Positions 1 to 5,760 of a stretch of DNA of 5,760 bases are shown here, one piece after another (the stretch's first letter is position 1; each line of letters starts with the position of its first letter). Source of the DNA: an uncultured Aquificaceae bacterium (lineage in GTDB: Bacteria > Aquificota > Aquificia > Aquificales > Aquificaceae); contig CALLAD010000031.1 of the NCBI GenBank assembly GCA_938002625.1, positions 1 through 5,760 on the forward strand. The letters are read 5' to 3'. A program made the translations under genes and the position numbers. The notes below the pieces were generated by a model. The model worked only from the letters and a program-made list of their open reading frames with translations. It was not told where the DNA came from and searched no databases.

Positions 1-1071
1 ATACTTGGGCAGCTACATAGGGGCATGGAAAAGATAGCGGAGAATCTCTACTACTTCCAGTTTTTGCCCTATACGGATAGAATGGATTACATATCGGCCA
101 TATGCAATGAGCTTTCCTACGTAACCGCCGTAGAGAAACTCCTTGAAGTAGAAGTGCCAGAAAAGGCCAAGTATATAAGGACTATGTTTGCAGAGCTTCA
201 GAGGATAAACTCCCACCTTCTCTGGCTTGGTACTGGAGCTTTGGACCTGGGAGCTTTAACCGTATTTCTTTATGCCTTTAGAGAAAGGGAAAAAATAATG
301 GATATCATAGAAGGAAATGCTGGCTTTAGGCTTACCTCTGCCTTTCTTAGAATTGGTGGAGTTCATTACGATTTGGCAGAAGGTACTCTTGACGTTGTAA
401 AGGCTTTCTTAAAGGATTTTCCCAATAGGTTAAAGGAGTATCATAACTTACTTACAAGGAATCGTATATGGCTAAGAAGAACAAAGGATATAGGCGTAAT
501 AACAAAGGAGGATGTGTTTAACTATGGGCTTAGTGGTCCAGTGGCCAGGGGCTCTGGGGTTGCCTATGACATAAGAAAATTAGAGCCCTATGCCGCTTAC
601 GATGAAGTGGAGTTTGATATACCTGTTGGTGAGGTGGGGGATGTTTATGATAGATACCTTGTGCGAATGGAGGAAATGGTTCAAAGTCTCAGAATTATAG
701 AACAATGCGTGGCTAAGTTGGAAAAGCTTCCCAAGTCTGCACCCTATGTAAACACAGACCATCCTGCCGTTATGGCACCAAAGGAAGATGTCTTTATGAG
801 CCTTGAAAGCATGGTTAAAAACTTCCGCATAGTGGTTCATGGAGCATCGGCACAAGCTGGAGAGGTTTATTCAAGTGGTGAAAATCCAAGGGGTGAGCTT
901 GGTTTTTACATATACTCAATGGGTGGTTCAAAACCCTACAGGCTTAGGATAAGGTCTGGAGCTTTGTATAACCTTTCCATCTTTCCCAAGCTTATACAGG
1001 ATGGCACCATTGCCGATGCTATAGCCCTTCTGGGTAGTATTGACCCAGTGGTGGGAGAAACAGACCGATAA
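1..1071 (+). CDS. nuoD: NADH-quinone oxidoreductase subunit D (complex I 49-kDa subunit), 5'-truncated by the window edge
   Basis: NuoD lies at the junction of the peripheral and membrane arms of complex I and, with NuoB, forms the quinone-reduction pocket. The reading frame is open from base 1, and the residues before the first ATG (base 25) already match the family (GxLHRGMEK), so that ATG is internal and the true start lies upstream. By comparison with Thermus Nqo4 about 57 residues are missing, including the conserved quinone-site His; fusion to NuoC cannot be excluded. Visible family blocks are DRMDY near window codons 26-30 (its Tyr, bases 88-90, aligns with quinone-binding Tyr87 of Thermus Nqo4), LGTGALDLGALT, RIGGV, RGELGFY and the C-terminal SIDPVVGETDR. 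The C-terminus lacks the DPCxxC of [NiFe] hydrogenase large subunits, so this is a complex I subunit and not an energy-converting hydrogenase. nuoH follows after 11 bases, fitting a nuo operon. Confidence 0.97.
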   Translation: MLGQLHRGMEKIAENLYYFQFLPYTDRMDYISAICNELSYVTAVEKLLEVEVPEKAKYIRTMFAELQRINSHLLWLGTGALDLGALTVFLYAFREREKIMDIIEGNAGFRLTSAFLRIGGVHYDLAEGTLDVVKAFLKDFPNRLKEYHNLLTRNRIWLRRTKDIGVITKEDVFNYGLSGPVARGSGVAYDIRKLEPYAAYDEVEFDIPVGEVGDVYDRYLVRMEEMVQSLRIIEQCVAKLEKLPKSAPYVNTDHPAVMAPKEDVFMSLESMVKNFRIVVHGASAQAGEVYSSGENPRGELGFYIYSMGGSKPYRLRIRSGALYNLSIFPKLIQDGTIADAIALLGSIDPVVGETDR

Positions 1072-1076
1072 GGGGG
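1070..1076 (+). promoter_or_regulatory. Ribosome binding site of nuoH, overlapping the nuoD stop
   Basis: The purine run AAGGGGG ends 6 bases before the nuoH ATG at 1083 and shares bases with the nuoD TAA (1069-1071). A second AAGG at 1079-1082 touches the ATG and is too close to act as the main site. The overlap suggests translational coupling of nuoD and nuoH, which is an inference. Confidence 0.7.
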
Positions 1077-1082
1077 CTAAGG

Positions 1083-2090
1083 ATGGAGCTTTGGATTTCT
1101 TTGCTTATAACCTTTATAAAAATCCTTGTTGTTCTTGGTGTTTTCTTGGGTATAGGGGCTTACCTTACTTGGTTTGAAAGAAAGTTGGCTGGGCATATTC
1201 AGGCACGTATGGGACCTAAGCTTGTTGGTCCTTTTGGCTTGTTGCAACCCTTGGCGGATGGTATAAAGCTGTTAACCAAGGAGTCAATAATACCCCAGAA
1301 TGCCGATAAGCCCGTGTACTACTTGGCGGTGGTTATGGCGGTGGCTCCAGCATTGCTCCTCTTTTCCGTAATACCCTTTGGTCCAAGCTTTACCCTTTTT
1401 GGCTATGAGATAAAGCCCATAATATCCGATGTAAACATAGCCTTGCTTTTAGTTTTTGCCTTTGGTTCCTTGATAGTTTATGGCACCATATTCTCTGGCT
1501 GGGCTTCCAATTCCAAGTATGCCTTTATAGGATCTTTGAGAAAGGCTGCGGTGGTAATATCCTACGAAGTAGTTCTTGGTTTTTCTGTGCTTGGTGTTAT
1601 TCTTTTGGCTGGTACGATGAGCACTACGGGCATAGTTCAAGCCCAGATAGAAAGGGGTGTTTGGTTTATAGTTTACCAGCCAGTTGCTTTTATCCTATAT
1701 CTCTTCTGCATGCTTGCAGAGTCTGGAAGGGTTCCCTTTGATATACAAGAGGCGGAGGCAGAGCTTGTTACGGGCTATAACGTGGAATACGGCGGTATGA
1801 GGTTTGGAGTTTTTCCCCTTGCAGAGTGGTATTTAAACGTGATGGCACTTTCTGCCATTGCCGTGGTTCTATTCTTGGGTGGATGGTCTGGACCAGCCCT
1901 ATTTGGTCCCCTTTCTCCATATATTTGGTTCCTTGTAAAGATGTTTGGTCTTGTTTTCTTTGTCCTTTGGCTCCACTGGACATTACCAAGATTTCAGGCA
2001 AGAGATATAACGGAGATAGGTTGGAAGATAATGCTTCCCATCTCCATAGTTAACTTAGTAGTGACGGGCATTTTGGCCTATATTTTCTAA
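1083..2090 (+). CDS. nuoH: NADH-quinone oxidoreductase subunit H (complex I ND1-type membrane subunit)
   Basis: NuoH is the membrane subunit that docks the peripheral arm of complex I and forms the entrance and floor of the quinone channel. The 335 residues are close to the usual length (about 325 in E. coli). The protein is strongly hydrophobic, with membrane segments near residues 5-30, 78-98, 117-138, 155-176, 194-211, 251-268, 280-298 and 315-335 (read by eye). Signatures are present: ERK at 32-34, QARMGP at 40-45, VGPFGLLQPLAD at 48-59 followed by KLLTKE, SYE with Glu162, and the cytoplasmic quinone-channel loop LAESGRVPFD at 211-220 followed by EAEAELV and EYGGM. The loop reads EAELV and EYGG where many homologues have ESELV and EYSG, a conservative variation. 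The ATG at 1083 is supported by an upstream purine-rich site and by the family N-terminus. nuoD is upstream; the next gene is ilvD, not the usual nuoI. Confidence 0.98.
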   Translation: MELWISLLITFIKILVVLGVFLGIGAYLTWFERKLAGHIQARMGPKLVGPFGLLQPLADGIKLLTKESIIPQNADKPVYYLAVVMAVAPALLLFSVIPFGPSFTLFGYEIKPIISDVNIALLLVFAFGSLIVYGTIFSGWASNSKYAFIGSLRKAAVVISYEVVLGFSVLGVILLAGTMSTTGIVQAQIERGVWFIVYQPVAFILYLFCMLAESGRVPFDIQEAEAELVTGYNVEYGGMRFGVFPLAEWYLNVMALSAIAVVLFLGGWSGPALFGPLSPYIWFLVKMFGLVFFVLWLHWTLPRFQARDITEIGWKIMLPISIVNLVVTGILAYIF

Positions 2091-2096
2091 AGGAGG
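2091..2096 (+). promoter_or_regulatory. Strong ribosome binding site of ilvD, abutting the nuoH stop
   Basis: AGGAGG sits 6 bases before the ilvD ATG at 2103 and directly after the nuoH TAA (2088-2090), giving the run TAAAGGAGG. It fixes the ilvD start. Its position against the nuoH stop favours one transcript for nuoH and ilvD, with ribosomes able to re-initiate. Confidence 0.85.
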
Positions 2097-2102
2097 CTTA
2101 GT

Positions 2103-3770
2103 ATGTATAGGAGTGAAAAAATTAGAAAGGGCATAGAAAGGGCTCCCCATAGGGCTCTTTTGAGGGCATGTGGGCTTTCCGACGAGGATTTTGATAAACC
2201 CTTTATAGGCATTGCCAATTCATACATAGATATAATCCCAGGGCATGTACACCTTAGGGAATTTGTTGAGCCCATAAAGGATGAGGTGCGCAAGGCTGGT
2301 GGAGTACCAATAGAGTTTAACGTAATAGGCGTGGATGATGGTATAGCTATGGGACATTACGGAATGCATTATTCCCTTCCTTCAAGGGAGCTTATAGCGG
2401 ATTCCATAGAAACGGTGGTAGAGGCTCATCAATTGGATGCCCTTATTTGTATACCCAACTGCGACAAGATAGTGCCAGGCATGCTTATGGCTGCGGCAAG
2501 GCTTAATATTCCCACCATATTCATAAGCGGTGGTCCTATGCTTGCTGGAGAGGTTAACGGTAAAAGGGTAGATCTTATAAGCGTCTTTGAAGGCATAGGT
2601 AAGCTAAAGGCTGGTGAGATAGGAGAAAGGGAATTGAAGGTTATAGAGGAGCATGCATGCCCTACATGTGGTAGTTGTTCTGGCCTTTTTACTGCTAACT
2701 CTATGAACTGTTTAACAGAAGTACTTGGTCTTGCCTTGCCTGGTAATGGCACCATACCAGCCGTAGACCCAAGAAGGGAAGTACTTGCAAGACAGGCGGC
2801 AAGGCAGATAATGGAGCTCTTGAGGAAGAACATGAGGCCAAGGGATATTCTTACCATAGAGGCCTTTGATAATGCTTTTGCTGTAGACATAGCCATGGGG
2901 GGTTCTTCCAATACCATACTGCACCTTCTGGCAATAGCAAGAGAGGCTGGCGTAGATTATGACCTTGCAAGAATAAACGAAATTTCCAGAAGAACACCCA
3001 ACATATGCAAAATATCCCCATCCTCTAACTACCATATCCAAGACTTGGACAATGTTGGCGGAATACCTGCAATCATAAAAGAGCTTATAAGAGGAGGATA
3101 TTTACCACATCCAGAAAAGCTTACGGTAAGCTTGAAAACCCTTAGAGAAATAGCAGAAGAGGCTCCTCCTGCCGATGGTGAGGTTATAAGAAGTGTAGAT
3201 AATCCCTATTCAAAGGAAGGTGGTATAGCCATACTCTTTGGTAATCTTGCTCCAGAGGGTGCTGTGGTAAAAACGGCTGGTGTAGATGAAAAAATGCTTG
3301 TATTTAGGGGTAAGGCCATATGTTTTAACTCGGAGGAAGAAGCGATAGAGGGTATAATGGGCGGAAAGGTAAAACCCGGCCACGTGGTGGTTATAAGGTA
3401 CGAAGGGCCAAAGGGCGGTCCAGGAATGAGGGAGATGCTCTCTCCTACCTCTGCAATAATGGGATTGGGGCTTGGTGATAAGGTGGCTCTTATAACCGAT
3501 GGAAGGTTTTCTGGTGGTACACGGGGTGCCTGCGTTGGCCATATATCTCCAGAGGCTGCAATGGGTGGCCCAATAGGAATAGTCCAAAAAGGGGATGAGA
3601 TACTAATAGACATACCCAACAGAAGGATTGAGCTTTTAATACCAGAGGAAGAGTTCCAAAGGAGAATGGCGGAGTTTAAACCAATTGAAAAGGAAATAAA
3701 GAGCCCATGGCTAAGAAGGTACGCCAAGCTTGTAACCTCTGCCTCTAAGGGTGCCGTGCTGGAGGCTTAG
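2103..3770 (+). CDS. ilvD: Dihydroxy-acid dehydratase
   Basis: IlvD dehydrates 2,3-dihydroxy-isovalerate and 2,3-dihydroxy-3-methylvalerate to the 2-keto acids used for valine, leucine and isoleucine synthesis; it is cytoplasmic and needs an Fe-S cluster and Mg2+. The 555 residues span the whole IlvD/Edd family and are shorter than E. coli IlvD (616). Motifs in order: [13 protein letters not shown] (38-50), VDDGIAMGH (77-85), NCDK (119-122, cluster Cys120 and metal-site Lys122), [18 protein letters not shown] (186-203), [14 protein letters not shown] (432-445, Glu444) and TDGRFSGG (465-472, catalytic-type Ser470). PGHVH at 46-50 replaces the PCN of [2Fe-2S] members; E. coli IlvD, a [4Fe-4S] enzyme, has the same replacement, so a [4Fe-4S] oxygen-sensitive type is inferred. 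The gene follows nuoH by 12 bases. No leader peptide or attenuator precedes it, so it probably depends on the upstream nuo promoter. Confidence 0.98.
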   Translation: MYRSEKIRKGIERAPHRALLRACGLSDEDFDKPFIGIANSYIDIIPGHVHLREFVEPIKDEVRKAGGVPIEFNVIGVDDGIAMGHYGMHYSLPSRELIADSIETVVEAHQLDALICIPNCDKIVPGMLMAAARLNIPTIFISGGPMLAGEVNGKRVDLISVFEGIGKLKAGEIGERELKVIEEHACPTCGSCSGLFTANSMNCLTEVLGLALPGNGTIPAVDPRREVLARQAARQIMELLRKNMRPRDILTIEAFDNAFAVDIAMGGSSNTILHLLAIAREAGVDYDLARINEISRRTPNICKISPSSNYHIQDLDNVGGIPAIIKELIRGGYLPHPEKLTVSLKTLREIAEEAPPADGEVIRSVDNPYSKEGGIAILFGNLAPEGAVVKTAGVDEKMLVFRGKAICFNSEEEAIEGIMGGKVKPGHVVVIRYEGPKGGPGMREMLSPTSAIMGLGLGDKVALITDGRFSGGTRGACVGHISPEAAMGGPIGIVQKGDEILIDIPNRRIELLIPEEEFQRRMAEFKPIEKEIKSPWLRRYAKLVTSASKGAVLEA

Positions 3771-3772
3771 AG
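3743..3772 (+). terminator. Possible weak hairpin at the end of ilvD
   Basis: CTCTAAG (3743-3749) can pair with CTTAGAG (3766-3772), a 7-base-pair stem around a 16-base loop, followed by TTTAATCTT. The right arm contains the ilvD stop codon. The stem is AT-rich, the loop is long and the T tract is interrupted, so it is at best a weak + strand terminator and may be chance. No terminator of the usual form for either gene was seen at this junction. Confidence 0.2.
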
Positions 3773-3773
3773 T

Positions 3774-5447
3774 TTAATCTTCATCCAATATTTCTTGTCC
3801 ATCTATCGTATAGTAGGGTCTTTCATAGCTTGAATAGTAATAGGGGGTATAGGCAACAAACTCTCCAGCGCATGTGTCCACGCCCTTAAAGGCTGGAAGT
3901 ATGCCATATTTGTACCTAAGCTCCCTTACCTGATCCTCTTTAAGACCCTTTAGCTTAGCTATTTCCACGTCCGAATATCCCATTTCCTTTGCGAGCCTTA
4001 GATTTTCTGGTGTTAGTTCTTCTTCCTTTAGTGTTCTTTCAAAGGCTACTATTTGCCGCATGTTTTCCAAAAACCATGGATCTATTTTACTAAGCTCGTA
4101 TACCTCCTCCACCTTATAGCCCCTTCTAAAGGCGGAAGCTATATACCAGAGCCTATTGGGATTGGGAGTTCTTATATACCTTTTTAAATCCTCCTCATCA
4201 ATAGAAGAATAGTCTGGAAAGGCAAGACCATAAACATCTTGCTCAAGGCTCCTTATGGCTTTTCCAAGGGCTTCTTTAAAGGTCCTCCCTATTGCCATAA
4301 CCTCTCCCACCGACTTCATCATGGTTCCAAGAGTTCTGTCTGTTTTTGGAAACTTTACAAAATCAAAGCGAGGTATTTTTACAACCACGTAATCTATGGA
4401 TGGTTCAAAGGACGCAGGCGTGTACTTTGTTATGTCGTTTTTAAGCTCATCAAGGGTGTATCCAACGGCGAGCTTTGCGGCTACCTTGGCAATGGGAAAA
4501 CCAGTGGCCTTAGAAGCCAAGGCAGAAGACCTTGAAACCCTTGGGTTCATCTCTATAACATAAAAATCACCATTCTCTGGGTTTACCGCAAACTGAATGT
4601 TAGAGCCTCCCGTATCCACTCCTATTTCCCTCATAATTTCTATGCATGCATCCCTTAGAATCTGATATTCCTTATCGGTAAGGGTCTGGGCTGGTGCCAC
4701 CGTTATGGAATCGCCCGTGTGTACTCCCATAGGGTCAAAATTTTCAATACTACAAACTATGATCACATTGTCTTTTGAATCTCTTATAACCTCAAATTCA
4801 AACTCCTTCCATCCTATAAGGGATTTATCTATCAAAACTTGGTTTATTGGAGAAGTTTTTAGGGCTATTTCTATCTTTTCCTTAAACTCTTCCATGTTGT
4901 AGGCTATGGAGCCACCAGTGCCACCAAGGGTAAAAGCTGGTCTTAGTATGGCTGGAAAGCCAACCTCCTTTATTCTTTCAAGGGCTTCTTGAACAGAGGA
5001 AACAACTATGCTTGGTGGCACCTTTAATCCTATCCTCTCCATGGATTTTCTAAATAAATCCCTGTCTTCTCCTTTCTTTATGGCTTGGTAATTAGCTCCT
5101 ATAAGCCTTACCTTGTACTTTTCAAGTATTCCCTTTTCGTACAGCTCTACCGCTAAGTTTAAAGCAGTTTGACCGCCAAGGGTAGGAAGTAAAGCATCAG
5201 GCCTTTCCTTTTTTATTATCTCCTCTATCACATCGGCAACAAGGGGTTCTATGTAGGTTCTATGGGCAAATTGGGGATCCGTCATTATAGTAGCTGGGTT
5301 GGAGTTTACCAAGACCACTTCAAAACCTTCTTGAATTAAAGCCTTGCATGCTTGTGTTCCAGAATAATCAAACTCAGCAGCTTGACCTATAACTATTGGA
5401 CCAGATCCTATAATGAGTATTTTTTTTATGTCTGTATACTTGGGCAT
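3774..5447 (-). CDS. carB1: Carbamoyl-phosphate synthase large subunit, N-terminal half (split CarB)
   Basis: This is the first half of the large subunit: it activates bicarbonate with ATP to carboxyphosphate and uses ammonia to form carbamate, for pyrimidine and arginine synthesis. The 557 residues equal the carboxyphosphate domain (about 1-400) plus the oligomerization domain (about 401-553) of E. coli CarB, which has 1073. Known E. coli active-site residues sit at identical numbers: Arg129, Arg169, Glu215, Asn283, Gln285, Glu299, Asn301 and Arg303. Other landmarks are GSGPIVIGQ (14-22), [11 protein letters not shown] (48-58) and VDTC (523-526). The protein stops just where the second half would begin with its own GGGPNRIGQ-type motif; no such motif occurs in the window, so the carbamate-phosphorylating and allosteric half must be encoded elsewhere, as with carB2 in Aquifex. 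The MPKYTDIKK start matches the family. No ribosome binding site precedes it. The end is natural: its tail reads EILDED then TAA. Confidence 0.96.
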   Translation of the reverse strand: MPKYTDIKKILIIGSGPIVIGQAAEFDYSGTQACKALIQEGFEVVLVNSNPATIMTDPQFAHRTYIEPLVADVIEEIIKKERPDALLPTLGGQTALNLAVELYEKGILEKYKVRLIGANYQAIKKGEDRDLFRKSMERIGLKVPPSIVVSSVQEALERIKEVGFPAILRPAFTLGGTGGSIAYNMEEFKEKIEIALKTSPINQVLIDKSLIGWKEFEFEVIRDSKDNVIIVCSIENFDPMGVHTGDSITVAPAQTLTDKEYQILRDACIEIMREIGVDTGGSNIQFAVNPENGDFYVIEMNPRVSRSSALASKATGFPIAKVAAKLAVGYTLDELKNDITKYTPASFEPSIDYVVVKIPRFDFVKFPKTDRTLGTMMKSVGEVMAIGRTFKEALGKAIRSLEQDVYGLAFPDYSSIDEEDLKRYIRTPNPNRLWYIASAFRRGYKVEEVYELSKIDPWFLENMRQIVAFERTLKEEELTPENLRLAKEMGYSDVEIAKLKGLKEDQVRELRYKYGILPAFKGVDTCAGEFVAYTPYYYSSYERPYYTIDGQEILDED

Positions 5448-5475
5448 TAAATGATATATTTTATACTATTTGAGC
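5448..5475. promoter_or_regulatory. Divergent carB1/uvrA intergenic region with overlapping candidate -10 elements
   Basis: Only 28 AT-rich bases separate the two ATGs, so each promoter must lie here and partly inside the opposite gene. On the + strand TATACT (5462-5467) is a good -10 for uvrA, with TTGGGC (5440-5445, inside carB1) as a partial -35 at a 16-base spacing. On the - strand TATAAA (5465-5460) fits a -10 for carB1; its -35 would fall in uvrA codons and is not convincing. The two -10 boxes overlap, as in bidirectional promoters. Transcripts would begin about 1-2 bases before uvrA and about 6 bases before carB1. No Shine-Dalgarno sequence is visible on either side, which fits leaderless or nearly leaderless messages. 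All promoter positions are read by eye. Confidence 0.45.
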
Positions 5476-5760
5476 ATGTACGATAAGATCATAATAAGGG
5501 GTGCCAGGCAACATAACCTTAAGAACATAGACCTTGATATTCCCAAAAACAAGCTCGTGGTTATAACTGGGCCATCTGGGTCTGGCAAGTCTTCCCTTGC
5601 CTTTGATACCATATATGCTGAAGGTCAAAGAAGGTATGTAGAATCCCTTTCCTCTTATGCAAGGCAGTTTTTGGGAGTAATGGAAAAGCCAGATGTGGAT
5701 ATGATAGAGGGGCTTTCTCCAGCCATAGCCATAGATCAAAAGACCACTTCAAAAAATCCA
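5476..5760 (+). CDS. uvrA: Excinuclease ABC subunit A, N-terminal fragment cut by the window edge
   Basis: UvrA is the DNA-damage-sensing ABC ATPase that, with UvrB and UvrC, starts nucleotide excision repair. The first 95 residues are visible and still open at base 5760; full-length UvrA is about 930-950 residues. Family landmarks are the start [19 protein letters not shown] (5-23), the Walker A motif GPSGSGKSS (32-40), [20 protein letters not shown] (43-62), RQFLG (63-67) and the [19 protein letters not shown] block at the edge. The ATG at 5476 is chosen because the family N-terminus begins a few residues before [10 protein letters not shown]; the earlier ATG at 5451 is out of frame. No Shine-Dalgarno sequence precedes it. 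It is divergent from carB1 across 28 bases, sharing a promoter region but no known pathway. The signature, Walker B and zinc-binding motifs lie beyond the window. Confidence 0.97.
   Translation, partial: MYDKIIIRGARQHNLKNIDLDIPKNKLVVITGPSGSGKSSLAFDTIYAEGQRRYVESLSSYARQFLGVMEKPDVDMIEGLSPAIAIDQKTTSKNP

Noticed and set aside
25..27. ATG at 25 as the start of nuoD
   Set aside because: The eight in-frame codons before it already encode conserved NuoD residues (GxLHRG), so it is an internal methionine in a gene that begins before the window.
580..855. 91-codon open frame on the - strand inside nuoD
   Set aside because: It is antisense to conserved NuoD sequence with no recognisable motif.
1..1071. 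Possibility that the NuoD/NuoH pair belongs to a membrane-bound energy-converting hydrogenase
   Set aside because: The C-terminus has DPVVG in place of the nickel-binding DPCxxC, and NuoH carries the complex I ND1 signatures, so a complex I assignment is favoured.
2429..2917. 162-codon open frame on the - strand inside ilvD
   Set aside because: It is fully antisense to a well-conserved ilvD region, its translation has no recognisable motif, and open antisense frames are expected opposite this codon use.
3206..3727. 173-codon open frame on the - strand inside ilvD, and a 125-codon one in another frame (3210-3587)
   Set aside because: Both lie opposite the conserved C-terminal half of ilvD and their translations are low-complexity shadow sequence rich in Ser, Pro and Ile; no independent support.
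4239..4535. 98-codon open frame on the + strand opposite carB1
   Set aside because: It overlaps highly conserved carB1 sequence in antisense; no motif and no convincing ribosome binding site.
5436..5446. 11-base direct repeat of the window start (1-11, atacttgggca) at the carB1 5' end
   Set aside because: A few shared 11-base words are expected by chance in a window of this size; the two copies lie in unrelated coding contexts with no extension of the match.

Overview
The window looks like ordinary core-metabolism DNA from a thermophilic bacterium, most likely of the Aquificales (Aquifex/Hydrogenobacter/Thermocrinis group). The lines of evidence are: a carbamoyl-phosphate synthetase large subunit encoded as a separate N-terminal half, as known in Aquifex; protein sequences that read very close to Aquificales homologues from memory; and heavy use of ATA for Ile and AGG/AGA for Arg, typical of thermophiles. 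The lineage call is inference, since no database search could be run.

Layout. A + strand block comes first: the 3' part of nuoD (its start lies before base 1), nuoH (1083-2090) and ilvD (2103-3770). Gaps are only 11-12 bases, and each stop codon overlaps the next ribosome binding site, so the three are very probably co-transcribed. A - strand gene follows, carB1 (5447-3774), facing ilvD with only 3 bases between the two stop codons. Finally uvrA starts on the + strand at 5476, divergent from carB1 across a 28-base AT-rich gap, and runs off the right edge. There is no gene-free stretch of 300 bases or more, and no RNA gene, mobile element, CRISPR array or sizeable repeat was seen.

How the genes work. 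NuoD and NuoH form the quinone-reaction region of respiratory complex I, at the junction of the peripheral and membrane arms. IlvD makes the 2-keto acid precursors of valine, leucine and isoleucine. CarB1 carries the first ATP-using half of carbamoyl-phosphate synthesis for pyrimidines and arginine, and needs a separately encoded second half plus CarA, neither of which is in the window. UvrA is the damage-recognition ATPase of nucleotide excision repair. ilvD, carB1 and uvrA have no evident functional link to complex I or to each other.

I see no previously undescribed system here. The points worth a second look are modest: the split carB, ilvD sitting directly after nuoH where nuoI is usually found, the IlvD cluster-ligand pattern, the tiny shared carB1/uvrA promoter region without ribosome binding sites, the 3-base convergent junction, and an A8 run near the carB1 start.
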